Shown one piece after another: positions 43,720-53,169 of a stretch of 64,000 nt of DNA. Source of the DNA: Bacillota bacterium (GTDB lineage Bacteria > Bacillota > Clostridia > Lachnospirales > Lachnospiraceae); contig JAFAGA010000006.1 of the NCBI GenBank assembly GCA_023423045.1, forward strand, positions 1 to 64,000, in the 5' to 3' direction. The position numbers were made by a program, and so were the translations under genes. The notes under the pieces were generated by a model. The model saw only the letters and a list, made by a program, of their open reading frames with translations, was not told where the DNA came from and made no database searches. The stretch's first letter is position 1, and every line of letters starts with the position of its first letter.

Positions 43720-45195
43720 TTATTTATCTGTTTGTACCATCATTTTGGTTTTTCCTCTATATATATTATATACATCCGCCTCCGGCATATCCGCGCTTAC
43801 CTGCTTTAATACGGTCCCCCGGCAGAATATGTGGCTGTCCAAATTCTTTTCAATCCAATGCAATCTGAAATAGGAGAAGGTGAAGGCCAGAAAGGATGCC
43901 GCCGTGAAGCCCGCACCATACCAGATAATGGATAGCCTTGCAGCCAGGAGGGAGCCCGCAAGTGAGACTCCGGCAAATATTACTCCGTTGATTACCGCAC
44001 CGGACAGATCGTCAAAGTAGTACAAAAACAATAGCTCCGAATACATCAGATAGGAAATAAAATACCCCACCGCCAGCTGCGGATAAATCTCCATCACCAT
44101 TCCGGAGAACCCCGTCAGCGGCAGAACTATAATCGTAATGAGATAAATAATCACAGATATAATAAATTGTATATGAACCAGGGAGAACAGTTGGGAGGAA
44201 AGGCCGCGAAACATTCTCTTTTTGGATTTCTCTATGCTGTCCAGCTTACCTCCGATCACCGCATCCGTATAATCCCGGTACCTCTCATGAAAATGCATCT
44301 CTACTCTGGAGATAAACAATACACTGGCTGAAATATTGGTGAACATAGCAAGGCAGGAAGCCATGTCATAGGGCTGGTTGCAGACATAGGTATTGCGGAC
44401 CACCATATGCCAGGGCTGCGCCCAGAATACAAAATTATGGATAAACAATCCCAGGGTATATAAAAAATTAGAGGCAATCAGCTTCCAATAAACCCTGTAG
44501 TAACGCAGCACCTCCCGGTATCTGCGGCTATTGGCCGGAAAGTACCGCAGCACATTGGCCAGCTCCAGGGAAGCAATCAGCAAAAATCCGATGGTCAAAG
44601 CCAGCAGCATGCTGTAGGTGATGGAAAATCCCAGCAGGTAACGAAAAACCACAGACGAAAGAAAGGTCAGCGCCATACCGCAGATAAAATACAGGGATAT
44701 TTTCTTGTACTGCTTCAGGATGGAATTATACACCATGGTGGAAAAGGTCAGCGTTAATCCCAGAAATCCCATATACGTGGTAAATACATAGTAGACAGCC
44801 ACACCGCCAACCATGATCTTATATAAATAAAAAGGGACCGCCAACAGGGAGGAAAGCGTCAGGGTTGTTGTTGTCCCCACATAGATGCAGGGCCGCATAT
44901 CCTCATACCGCCGCTCATAAATCCGGTCCGCCTGGAATTTGGACAGCACCGAGTTGAAGGGGGAGGAGGTCAGCAGGGCAAAGATGAATATGTATAGTAT
45001 GCTGCTGGAAAAGGTCTCTCTCTCCAAATAGCCTGCCTGATCAAAGCCCAGCACCCTGTACATGCCGAACAGACACCCGATTACAACCAGCATCGGAGCT
45101 ATGGTATATACAAAGCTGAAGCCTATCCCATAGATAGCCGTAGTTACCGTATGCTTGTCAAATATTTTATTTAGTTGAACTCCGATCCCTGCCAT
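43720..45195 (-). CDS. pelG: Pel exopolysaccharide export protein PelG
   Basis: The 491-residue protein has about 12 membrane helices and matches PelG in length and motifs (GIGVQLNKIFDKHTVTTAIY; FSSSILYIFIFALLTSSPFN; VLSKFQADRIYERRYEDM). PelG is a MATE-like component of the inner-membrane PelDEFG complex that secretes Pel, a partly deacetylated aminosugar polymer. It follows pelF after a 168-bp gap and is followed by DUF2304 after 11 bp. Confidence 0.9.
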   Translation of the reverse strand: MAGIGVQLNKIFDKHTVTTAIYGIGFSFVYTIAPMLVVIGCLFGMYRVLGFDQAGYLERETFSSSILYIFIFALLTSSPFNSVLSKFQADRIYERRYEDMRPCIYVGTTTTLTLSSLLAVPFYLYKIMVGGVAVYYVFTTYMGFLGLTLTFSTMVYNSILKQYKKISLYFICGMALTFLSSVVFRYLLGFSITYSMLLALTIGFLLIASLELANVLRYFPANSRRYREVLRYYRVYWKLIASNFLYTLGLFIHNFVFWAQPWHMVVRNTYVCNQPYDMASCLAMFTNISASVLFISRVEMHFHERYRDYTDAVIGGKLDSIEKSKKRMFRGLSSQLFSLVHIQFIISVIIYLITIIVLPLTGFSGMVMEIYPQLAVGYFISYLMYSELLFLYYFDDLSGAVINGVIFAGVSLAGSLLAARLSIIWYGAGFTAASFLAFTFSYFRLHWIEKNLDSHIFCRGTVLKQVSADMPEADVYNIYRGKTKMMVQTDK

Positions 45196-45363
45196 ATCAT
45201 TGCCTGCCCTTCTTCCGTCTATTCCAACATTCGTGTTGTTCTACTGCGGCTGTTCTATTTCTGCTGTTATCCTAACATTCCTGTTGTTATTCCATTATTC
45301 CTGCCGCCTGTTATTGCAGCCGGATCTGCACCGGACCTCCAGTATGGCTGAACGCTTGTCCCC
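45196..45363 (-). other. 168-bp low-complexity gap between pelF and pelG
   Basis: The gap is made of TGTTGTT/CTGTT-like short repeats on the plus strand (for example near 45230-45310) and holds no gene or strong hairpin. It is the longest gap within the locus and might be an mRNA-processing or recombination-prone spot. Confidence 0.35.
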
Positions 45364-46851
45364 TTAGATGCCGCCCGCGGCTCCTCCGTCCTTCGGTGGA
45401 GGAACAAAGTCCTTCTCGGAATACACCAGCCCGCTCATATTTGCCAGGGTCTTATAAATCTTCCGGTAGGTCTCCTCCATAGCTTCACTCCTGTATCTAT
45501 GCATCAGACGACGGTAACCGTTCTCCCCCATCTGACGAGCCAATTCCGGATTGTCAGCCAGTCTCAGAATCGCACCGGAAATCTCTGAGACATTCATAAC
45601 CGGCACCACAATACCCGCTGCCCCGAAGGAATCCTCCTCTCCATAGATTAGTCCCTGACAATTGCCCACATTCGTGGCAATACAAGGCTTTCGGACTGCA
45701 AAGCCTTCCAAAATCGTAAGGGGCTGCCCCTCACTGATGCTGGTGAGAATTGTCATGTCCATTCGACCGATATAATCCTTGGTTCGAATACTTCCTGTAA
45801 ATTCAATATTTTCAGCTCCCAGGGCCTTCACCAGCTCGCGGCAGTCCCTCGCATACTCCGGATCCTCATCATCAGGTCCCATAATCCACAGCTTCAGCCT
45901 CGGTTCTTTCTCATGGGCATAATAAAACGCATTAATCATAGTCTTTACATCTTTGATCGGAGTTACCCGTATAATGGCCCCGACATTAATATAATTATCA
46001 TTCGGATCCTTCTCCGGTATCCCTTCAAATCCGGAAGCATTGATGCCGTTGGGTGTGATAATTGCCTTCTGGGGCGAGCAGCCCAATTCAATCTGAAGAC
46101 TTTGGGCCTGCTCAAAAAGTGCGGTCACCAAATCCGCAAAATAATAGGCGCATCGGGACATCTTCCGAAACTGCTCAATCCAGATGGTTTTATATATCCC
46201 CTGAACCCATTTTGCCTTAATAATCTCCTCCTCCCGCTCCCTGGTATAGATTCCGTGCTCACTGATTAAAAGCCTGGCATCCGGAAACCTGGTCAGTGCC
46301 TTGCTCCCGATAATTCCCGCATATCCTGTAGAAACGCAGTGGTATATATCCGCCTTGGGAGGGACGCATTTTAACGCAAAGAAAAGGGGAAGATAGATAG
46401 AGCGCAGTGTCCACAAAAAATCCGAAAAGGTAATATCCGAGAACTTCATGGAGTAATAATCTTTGGTTATCTCCAGAAATTCGGGACTCATCAGCACATG
46501 GTTAATGGAGATATTCTTCCGGTCAAAGATACCGAACACCGTCGTCCAATCCACATTTTCACCGATTACCAGACTGCGCAGTGCATTTACCTCTTTTTTC
46601 TTCAGATTCACCCGATTTCTCCTGGTTCCAGGCTTGCCCACCCAATCCACATCCTGGAGGTAAACCTCATGAACCTCTGTCAGATTATCCGGCAGCAAAA
46701 AGGCAAATTTACCGCTGATATTCCTGTCCGCAACAATTGTAATAAGACTGAATTCAATATTGGGAAATAACTTGATCACACTGTGTATCCAGCTGGATAC
46801 ACCGCCCACAACATAGGGATAACAGCCTTCTGCTATCATGCATACCTTCAT
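45364..46851 (-). CDS. pelF: Pel glycosyltransferase PelF
   Basis: The 495-residue GT4 enzyme starts MKVCMIAEGCYPYVVGGVSS and WIHSVIKLFPNIEFSLITI, the PelF signature. It has the C-terminal donor-binding motif TSISEGQPLTILEGFAVRKP with E-x7-E. PelF is cytoplasmic and builds Pel from UDP-sugars, using UDP-GalNAc or UDP-GlcNAc in known cases. RBS GGAGGAGG is well spaced. Length agrees with the family. Confidence 0.93.
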   Translation of the reverse strand: MKVCMIAEGCYPYVVGGVSSWIHSVIKLFPNIEFSLITIVADRNISGKFAFLLPDNLTEVHEVYLQDVDWVGKPGTRRNRVNLKKKEVNALRSLVIGENVDWTTVFGIFDRKNISINHVLMSPEFLEITKDYYSMKFSDITFSDFLWTLRSIYLPLFFALKCVPPKADIYHCVSTGYAGIIGSKALTRFPDARLLISEHGIYTREREEEIIKAKWVQGIYKTIWIEQFRKMSRCAYYFADLVTALFEQAQSLQIELGCSPQKAIITPNGINASGFEGIPEKDPNDNYINVGAIIRVTPIKDVKTMINAFYYAHEKEPRLKLWIMGPDDEDPEYARDCRELVKALGAENIEFTGSIRTKDYIGRMDMTILTSISEGQPLTILEGFAVRKPCIATNVGNCQGLIYGEEDSFGAAGIVVPVMNVSEISGAILRLADNPELARQMGENGYRRLMHRYRSEAMEETYRKIYKTLANMSGLVYSEKDFVPPPKDGGAAGGI

Positions 46852-46880
46852 ACCGGGTCCTCCTCCATTACAACGATGTA

Positions 46881-48785
46881 TTAGTCCTGTTTCGGGTTGC
46901 TGGGGATGATCTTATTGTTCTTTGGCTTCCCTAAGACATTCTCTTCTATCAGGTGAATGCGTACCCTGGCATCGGCCGCCTTGATCAGATAAGCAGAGGA
47001 AGAGATTTTCTTTGCACTTCCTCCTTCCACGAAACCAATGCTCCTGCTATAGGTGCAGAGTATAAAATAAGCCTCCTCATCGAAGTGATCGATCCGAATA
47101 TTGATATCATTCCCCGTACATTCATAAATATAATCCAGGGCCAAAAAACGCCTAACACGCTTCTCCATCTCGTAGATAGAAACCATATCCAGCTTGTCAA
47201 AATCATTGAAATAGGTACTCCCCTTCGACCACTTCAAGCTTAGATTATTCCATTCATCCCGGCTGCTCCCGGGATAAAAGACTCTCCCGATATCCACCCT
47301 GACATTGCACATTCCGAGGGCATTTTCAATACAGAGCATCCGCAAGTCATCCATTGTCTCATGCCGGTACCCGTCCAGATTAAATTTTACCGATAGAGTA
47401 TTGTCATTCAGAAAGCTGATCAACTGATCCCCGTCCCGGTAATCCGACATCACCAGACTGACGTCCTTCAGCAGTTCGTGCTCCAGCTGACCTCTCACCT
47501 CATCTTCTTCAAAATCCGCCGCATACAAAGCCGTAAAATCATAGTCCGGCAAACTCTCCCTGAAAAATTGCTCATTTTGTGTATTCATATCTCTTAAACC
47601 GATATCGGATACCTGTCCCAGCGAAAGTCCCATATCCCCGGGAAGCTTGCCTATCTCCCGTAGATAGAAATCAATATAGTGATCCAAAGCTCCCACCTCA
47701 TCCTTGTAATCCAACTGGGGAGCGGCAAAAAAACTGTAGGAACTTCCATAGCTTTTTAATATCTGAATGATATTCGGCCACAGCAGATCCCTGGCCACAG
47801 CCTCGGAGCTTCGGCTGTAAAGCCGCTGTAATACCTCACTATTTTCATTGGAGAGATAGGGATAGCCAAGCAATGAGATGGTTTGTGCATTGACTATGGG
47901 ATAGATATAGCATTCCGCCCCTTTAGCCATAAAACCCGTTAGAAGTCCCAGCAGAGACATACCGTCAAAAATTCTGCTGTTTACAGAAAACACAAAGGAT
48001 TTTCGCGTTGTAGTCCTCCAAAGAAGAGGCGGCAGATCCTTGTCCTCAATTTGAAGTTCCTCCTGGTTATCCAAAATACCGACACAGTACACCTCATAGC
48101 CGGATGCCAGGGAATAATACGGCAGACTGACCCTGGTATCGTCCTCCTCACCGAAGTAATCCCCCTTCCCATACTCCCGTTCCTGGTTGATCATGAAATT
48201 CGAGAATAACTTTATTCCGTCGGCAGTCACTTCCCGCTCCACTGCCGCCTTGATTCCAAAGAAAGCGGCAAATTCCCGGTTTGCTCCGATCTCTTCATAG
48301 TCAGGCAGCTGCGTAAAAATCATCGTTTTACCCTGATCTGCATAAGAATACAGCATCCGGCTGTCCCGGGCGAAAACCGGATACCTGCCGAAAAGGATTA
48401 CACTGTAGTCTGCAATTGCATCCTCTTTCGGCCACTCTGTATATATCTTATAGAAATATTTATTATAGACACACCACTGTGCCAAAAGCCCCGCCACCTC
48501 ATCCCCGGCTTCCTCCGACAGAATGGCCACCCGCAGCTTTTGATCGGGATTTATTATCACATTCCGAGAGGGGTCCTGTCCTGTTTGAAGCTGCAGAACA
48601 TCCAAATTGAGAGAATTCGCCGAAATGGTATTCTCAAGATTAATGTTCACCCGCTCCCCGGCCCTGATGTTCCCAGTGGAATCCGAAAGAATATTCGATG
48701 AAACCCCGACAAACATGAACATTACAAAAACCATCAACAGCAGTACAAAAATCGCAAAATAATTTCCTTTTGAAATCATAGGCAT
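46881..48785 (-). CDS. DUF2194-like exported protein in the PelA position
   Basis: The 634-residue protein has one N-terminal membrane helix (about residues 8-30), then a large extracytoplasmic part with FLREIGKLPGDMGLSL-type segments, and VILFGRYPVFARDSRML near residue 150. It resembles DUF2194 proteins seen in Pel-like loci of clostridia, where a PelA counterpart (hydrolase/deacetylase) is expected. No clear deacetylase metal motif (D-D ... H-x-x-x-H) is visible. It may be a degenerate or distinct periplasmic-side modifying or scaffolding protein. Confidence 0.6.
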   Translation of the reverse strand: MPMISKGNYFAIFVLLLMVFVMFMFVGVSSNILSDSTGNIRAGERVNINLENTISANSLNLDVLQLQTGQDPSRNVIINPDQKLRVAILSEEAGDEVAGLLAQWCVYNKYFYKIYTEWPKEDAIADYSVILFGRYPVFARDSRMLYSYADQGKTMIFTQLPDYEEIGANREFAAFFGIKAAVEREVTADGIKLFSNFMINQEREYGKGDYFGEEDDTRVSLPYYSLASGYEVYCVGILDNQEELQIEDKDLPPLLWRTTTRKSFVFSVNSRIFDGMSLLGLLTGFMAKGAECYIYPIVNAQTISLLGYPYLSNENSEVLQRLYSRSSEAVARDLLWPNIIQILKSYGSSYSFFAAPQLDYKDEVGALDHYIDFYLREIGKLPGDMGLSLGQVSDIGLRDMNTQNEQFFRESLPDYDFTALYAADFEEDEVRGQLEHELLKDVSLVMSDYRDGDQLISFLNDNTLSVKFNLDGYRHETMDDLRMLCIENALGMCNVRVDIGRVFYPGSSRDEWNNLSLKWSKGSTYFNDFDKLDMVSIYEMEKRVRRFLALDYIYECTGNDINIRIDHFDEEAYFILCTYSRSIGFVEGGSAKKISSSAYLIKAADARVRIHLIEENVLGKPKNNKIIPSNPKQD

Positions 48786-48839
48786 CTATCTTTCTGCAAT
48801 ATAATATTATTTCGCAGCAATTACCGTATTGCTGCCGTA

Positions 48840-49748
48840 TCAGCCGTACAGGCGAAACAGATTCAAAATCTCTTCGTCTGCTTTAATATCACTTTCCCTC
48901 AGTTCATTCAGGCATTGGAAAAAGGCGGTCTGATTATGCCGGTCATAATACAAATGCAATTTCGCTTTGAAGGTATCCAGCATATCGGGCCGGTACTTTC
49001 CCGCCCTGGAGACCCATTTCTCCGCCATATTATAGTCCCTGACAAAAATGAACAAATCCGTCATCCGTAAATAATGAGTTGCGGTCATATACCATAGGTT
49101 ATGGACAAACAAATTCTCCGCCACATTATTCAGGGTATAGATATAGGCCTCCTGCTCCACTCCGTTCATGATCTTCATACTGAGAATCTCATAGATATAG
49201 TCAAAGGTCAGAAGATTCATCTCCACATCCTCGGGGAGTTTTTGTATGTGCTCAATCATATTCTGCGCCGTGGACCTAAACTCCGACAGCGAATCCAGAA
49301 TAATGGAAGCGGCATAGTGGGAGGTCTCTGTGTCCTTGCTGTTCATCGCTACCGCAATGCTGGCAACCGTCTTCCTGGCATTCCCCCGCAGAGTGTCCAA
49401 AACCAGGCGGCGCAGGCTGGCAGTATCCGAAACTGCCATGGCATCCTGAATTGGCACATAATTCATCTCCGCCTCCTGGTCCGGAGGCAGTACCAGCTTC
49501 TCCCGCTCCTGGCTAAAGCTGATATCTCTCATATCTACATTCTTCTTGCGGTTAAAAAAATGGATGAACCTGCCGAGAAGAAGGTATAATACACCAAAAA
49601 CCGGGACAACGAGAACAAACCAGGCCAGCAGAAACACCGTGCTTCGATGCTCCTTTTTCTGAAAACAGCCAAGAATAAAGATCGCGAGGGCTGCCAGTAT
49701 ATTTAATATACAAATCCCTAAAACAGGCCAAAATCCCGTTGTATCCAT
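48840..49748 (-). CDS. pelE: Pel complex protein PelE
   Basis: The 302-residue protein has two membrane helices (residues 8-28 and 37-62), then a helical-repeat (TPR-like) cytoplasmic domain. The boundary motif YVPIQDAMAVSDTASLRRLV, then LDTLRGN, fits PelE. PelE bridges PelD to the membrane complex in Pseudomonas and B. cereus. It begins 14 bp after the pelD stop codon. Confidence 0.82.
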   Translation of the reverse strand: MDTTGFWPVLGICILNILAALAIFILGCFQKKEHRSTVFLLAWFVLVVPVFGVLYLLLGRFIHFFNRKKNVDMRDISFSQEREKLVLPPDQEAEMNYVPIQDAMAVSDTASLRRLVLDTLRGNARKTVASIAVAMNSKDTETSHYAASIILDSLSEFRSTAQNMIEHIQKLPEDVEMNLLTFDYIYEILSMKIMNGVEQEAYIYTLNNVAENLFVHNLWYMTATHYLRMTDLFIFVRDYNMAEKWVSRAGKYRPDMLDTFKAKLHLYYDRHNQTAFFQCLNELRESDIKADEEILNLFRLYG

Positions 49749-49762
49749 ACCCTGTCTCCTTC

Positions 49763-51940
49763 TTAAAGCTTTTTCTCCAGATAAGTCGGAATCAGTTTTT
49801 CTTCCAGGCGCTTTCTTACATAGATTGCTTCACTCATATTAGTATTAGTTAACAGTATTGCCAGATTTCCGTCCGCCATGGCACCGACATAATCCGTATC
49901 CCGGATCGAAGCCTGTATCTTATCATTTAACTCCTCCCGCGGCATAGCATCTCCCTTTACATAAAAAATGCAGGACTCTGTGTAGCCCTTCTCCCCCGCG
50001 CTCCGGTAGATATCCACCATGGCGTTAAAAGCTGCTTCCTGAAGTATCCTTGTCCCCGGAAGATATCGGCGGTAGGCAAGGGCATCCAGATAGTCCGCAT
50101 CCCGAACCACCATGGAGTAGACCAGCGCTCCCGCCACCGTCAGCAGATTAGCCTGGTACAAGGTCATCTGATCATACGGAATATCCCACAGAAGGATAAC
50201 AATTCTCATCTCCCCCCTATCATCAAAAAGAGCGCTGGCCATCATTGGAAGCGTATGATCCAGGGAGCGGTTGATATACACCTGCTTCCCCTCTAAGGCA
50301 TCAAAAATCATTCTATAATTCTTCATCTGAATCGATTTGCCGAGGGACCGTGCCTTCTCACTGGAGGCGGATGCCAAACGACAATACTTCCGATTGGACA
50401 CCAGGTAGATGGAAACATCCGGCGTCTCCATAATCTCCGATAAAGAATCCAGTGCGGCAAACAGCACCTCACCGGCTTTCGCCTTATCCAGCCTGGAGGT
50501 AATTTCATAGATACGTCCGACACTTTCCGTACTGCTGATTAATTTATCCGCAAAATAATTCTTGATCCTGGTATTGCTGGAATTGATCACGGTAATATCA
50601 TTCAGACGATCCGTAAGAAAGCTGATCCTCTCATTCTTATCCCCCTCCATCTCACGAAATTTATCCTTCAGATGCCCCACGGTCAGGCCGACTGCAAAAA
50701 TTTGCGCAATCCAGATATAAGTCTTGATATCAATTAACAAGGAAAATCCGGTTTCCGTATACATCTGCCGGAAGCAATACCCAATGACACTGAGGAGGGA
50801 AGAAAAGATCGCCTGCTGCCTGCCATGCACCATGGAAAAAATCAACACATACAACAGATAAAAATTTATTCCTCCAAAATAAGTGCTGCCAACTGCGCGA
50901 TTATTCAGCATGAAAAACGGTACAAAAAATACAATGCACTCCAAAAACGGCACTGTCTTCTTAAAAAGACGAAGCGCCCGGTACCGAAGGCTCTTCCCCT
51001 CATACTGCTCATCATGATACAAAAAAAGATTCTTATGTTTCTTCATGTGGGCAATCATCATTGGAATCATTTCTTTATAGCTATTTCTGACCTGGAACGA
51101 GAATTCTTTGCAAAATCTTTCGTTAGCTAAAATGATTCTATGCCTCAGGCCGATGGTTTGATCTACAATATCGATGGGATGGGAATAATTCTCCTGAATT
51201 AACCGGGCGACGGCATCCTCCGTCACCTCTTCCATGGAGGAGATATGATACAGCCGGTGCTTTCTCTCCGGCGCCTTAATCAGAAGATACAATGCCTCCA
51301 CTCCGTCTCTTACATATAGTGCGGACAGCACTTTTTTTGCATTCACCTTCAGACGGCCGGATACCAGCGCCTTTACACACATTTCGGAATAAATGTCCGT
51401 ACAAGCTTCCCGGTTGGCGGGAATTCCATACATCCGGGCAATCCGGGCCACGGTAACCTCCATCTGTGTGGTATCTCCGAAATGCATAGCCAGCTTCTCC
51501 CCCTGAGAGATGGTCATTGCTTTGAAGCTGCCAGGCGAGGCAGGCATGTCCTCCCGGATATCAACCACATATTCATCCTCAAAGACCCGGTCCGAAGAAG
51601 TATAAATAAAATGCCTTACCCCCAGCATGGCGGCACACATCAATAGATTGCTGAGCCCCGTGATGTAATTCAGAGACTCTTCCTTGACATTTTCATCCTC
51701 CCATCGATATAACGGATCATAGGCACCTGTGAACAGAACCGCATCCGGACGGCTGCTGCTGATTACCTCTCTCACACTGCTGCTGTCATACCCAAAGACA
51801 TACTGCTCAAAAACGTGGGCAGGCTTTATAAGTTTTTTATTACTGGTCAGCGTATAAATACTCCAATTTTCTTTATAAAACTTACTAATTAATTCCTCAG
51901 TGAAGGTGCCATAACTTCCCACGATTAAGATACTGCTCAT
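49763..51940 (-). CDS. pelD: PelD-like c-di-GMP receptor fused to an SDR-like domain
   Basis: The 725-residue protein has four parts. Residues 1-290 are an SDR/NAD-epimerase-like fold (SSILIVGSYGTFTEELISKF; HFIYTSSDRVFEDEYV), but the YxxxK catalytic tyrosine is replaced by serine (SQGEK). Residues about 325-430 hold four membrane helices. A GAF domain follows (about 455-590). The end is a degenerate GGDEF domain (VGAMADGNLAILL). The motif RDTD (Arg680, Asp683) equals the inhibitory-site RxxD that binds c-di-GMP in PelD; Arg709/711 could complete it. It heads the operon and probably gates polymer synthesis. RBS AGGAGA lies 11 bases upstream. Confidence 0.85.
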   Translation of the reverse strand: MSSILIVGSYGTFTEELISKFYKENWSIYTLTSNKKLIKPAHVFEQYVFGYDSSSVREVISSSRPDAVLFTGAYDPLYRWEDENVKEESLNYITGLSNLLMCAAMLGVRHFIYTSSDRVFEDEYVVDIREDMPASPGSFKAMTISQGEKLAMHFGDTTQMEVTVARIARMYGIPANREACTDIYSEMCVKALVSGRLKVNAKKVLSALYVRDGVEALYLLIKAPERKHRLYHISSMEEVTEDAVARLIQENYSHPIDIVDQTIGLRHRIILANERFCKEFSFQVRNSYKEMIPMMIAHMKKHKNLFLYHDEQYEGKSLRYRALRLFKKTVPFLECIVFFVPFFMLNNRAVGSTYFGGINFYLLYVLIFSMVHGRQQAIFSSLLSVIGYCFRQMYTETGFSLLIDIKTYIWIAQIFAVGLTVGHLKDKFREMEGDKNERISFLTDRLNDITVINSSNTRIKNYFADKLISSTESVGRIYEITSRLDKAKAGEVLFAALDSLSEIMETPDVSIYLVSNRKYCRLASASSEKARSLGKSIQMKNYRMIFDALEGKQVYINRSLDHTLPMMASALFDDRGEMRIVILLWDIPYDQMTLYQANLLTVAGALVYSMVVRDADYLDALAYRRYLPGTRILQEAAFNAMVDIYRSAGEKGYTESCIFYVKGDAMPREELNDKIQASIRDTDYVGAMADGNLAILLTNTNMSEAIYVRKRLEEKLIPTYLEKKL

Positions 51941-52106
51941 ATCTTCGTCTATCTCCTACGGGCCAATTTGTCTAACATACTCCTTAAGCACAGCTATCAT
52001 ACAAAGCATATGCAGTTTTAAATATAATTACCCACAGGAAAATTATTTTTTTAAAAGTAACACTTCAGATTGCCCGTTTAAAAATTTTGGTATTTTTTGT
52101 ATCATA

Positions 52107-52135
52107 TTGACAATTTTGATCCCATACGCTAATAT
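52107..52135 (+). promoter_or_regulatory. Sigma-A promoter of the DivIVA-like gene
   Basis: TTGACA (52107-52112) and TAATAT (52130-52135) are 17 bp apart, 60 bp before the start codon. It is divergent to pelD within a 254-bp intergenic region; no c-di-GMP riboswitch is recognised there. Confidence 0.7.
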
Positions 52136-52194
52136 AGTAGAGGAACCGCAGCAGTGACAACAGACATCTGTTTAACATCGAAGGGATTGATGAT

Positions 52195-52953
52195 ATGAGA
52201 AAGAGCTTATTCGGCTATAATATATCCGAGGTTAATGCAGCATTGGACAATCTCCGCGAGGAGAATGAGAGCTTAAACGCAACCATCGTCACACTGAAAA
52301 CACAGATTAAGAACAGTATCTCCGACAGCGGTGCCAAGGCTAACCTTCTGGAAGCCGATTTAAAGATGAAGGAAGAGGATTTGAGAATACTCAGGGAAGA
52401 AAAGAAGGAACTTCTCTCCCAGATCACATCACTGTCCGCAGAAACCGAACTATTACATCAGAAAAATGCAGAGTTGTCAGCTCAGCTGGAGGCTGAGACA
52501 GAACATAAGGCCGCATTGGAACAGGACCTTAATGCTAAAATAGTCGCGCTGTATTCCGTCAGGGACGAGGTTGCCGCAACCGCAAGTAATTTGGTTGAAG
52601 CCCAATCCAGAATTGATATAATCACCGGAGAGCATGAGAAAGAAACGGCCCAGCCGGACAAAATTCTGAACGGGGCCCCGGAATCGGACGCAAAGCCTGT
52701 CATAACAGACTCCCCTGCAGAGGATTATGCCAATCTGCGGGACATGCTGGCCTTCTCCAATACCTCCCTCCAAGCATATAATGACATATCCAAAATCCAT
52801 AACGAGGCTGTCAATCATATTCAGAAACAAATGAAAGACTATTACCAGTTGATGAATGAAATCATGGAGCATTTCCTGGAAGAATCCAATGCCTGTCTTA
52901 AGGCGAAGGAGGAATCTTCCAAGACTCCTTTTTTAGTTAAAGTCAGCGGCTAA
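52195..52953 (+). CDS. DivIVA-like coiled-coil protein
   Basis: The 252-residue protein begins MRKSLFGYNISEVNAALDNL, which matches the FGYxxxEVxxxL membrane-binding start of DivIVA/GpsB proteins. A long coiled coil follows to about residue 145 and a shorter helical tail. Such proteins mark curved membranes and guide cell-wall or polymer machinery. RBS AAGGGA lies 8 bases upstream. It is transcribed away from the Pel operon and could position its complex, but this is inference. Confidence 0.65.
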   Translation: MRKSLFGYNISEVNAALDNLREENESLNATIVTLKTQIKNSISDSGAKANLLEADLKMKEEDLRILREEKKELLSQITSLSAETELLHQKNAELSAQLEAETEHKAALEQDLNAKIVALYSVRDEVAATASNLVEAQSRIDIITGEHEKETAQPDKILNGAPESDAKPVITDSPAEDYANLRDMLAFSNTSLQAYNDISKIHNEAVNHIQKQMKDYYQLMNEIMEHFLEESNACLKAKEESSKTPFLVKVSG

Positions 52954-52978
52954 CTTGCAGCTGCTAATCCATATAATC

Positions 52979-53022
52979 AAACTACGGCGGCGTTCCATCC
53001 TTGGAAGGCCGCCGTAGTTTTT
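52979..53022 (+). terminator. Rho-independent terminator of the DivIVA-like gene
   Basis: AAACTACGGCGG pairs perfectly with CCGCCGTAGTTT around an 18-base loop that itself contains TCC/GGA pairs, followed by TT. It lies 26 bp past the stop codon. Confidence 0.8.
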
Positions 53023-53089
53023 CATTCCCATACTTCCACTGAACTGTTGCTGCGCCGATGATTGCCGGATGACTCCTCCTACGCCAGGT

Positions 53090-53119
53090 TTGACAAATCT
53101 ATATGCCGCGGATTATAAT
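53090..53119 (+). promoter_or_regulatory. Sigma-A promoter of the CorA-like gene
   Basis: Consensus TTGACA (53090-53095) and TATAAT (53114-53119) are 18 bp apart, about 50 bp before the ATG at 53170. Confidence 0.8.
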
Positions 53120-53169
53120 GATTAGTGTTTCAAAAGAATACATGCTTCACCGCAGAAAGGGCTCGTATC

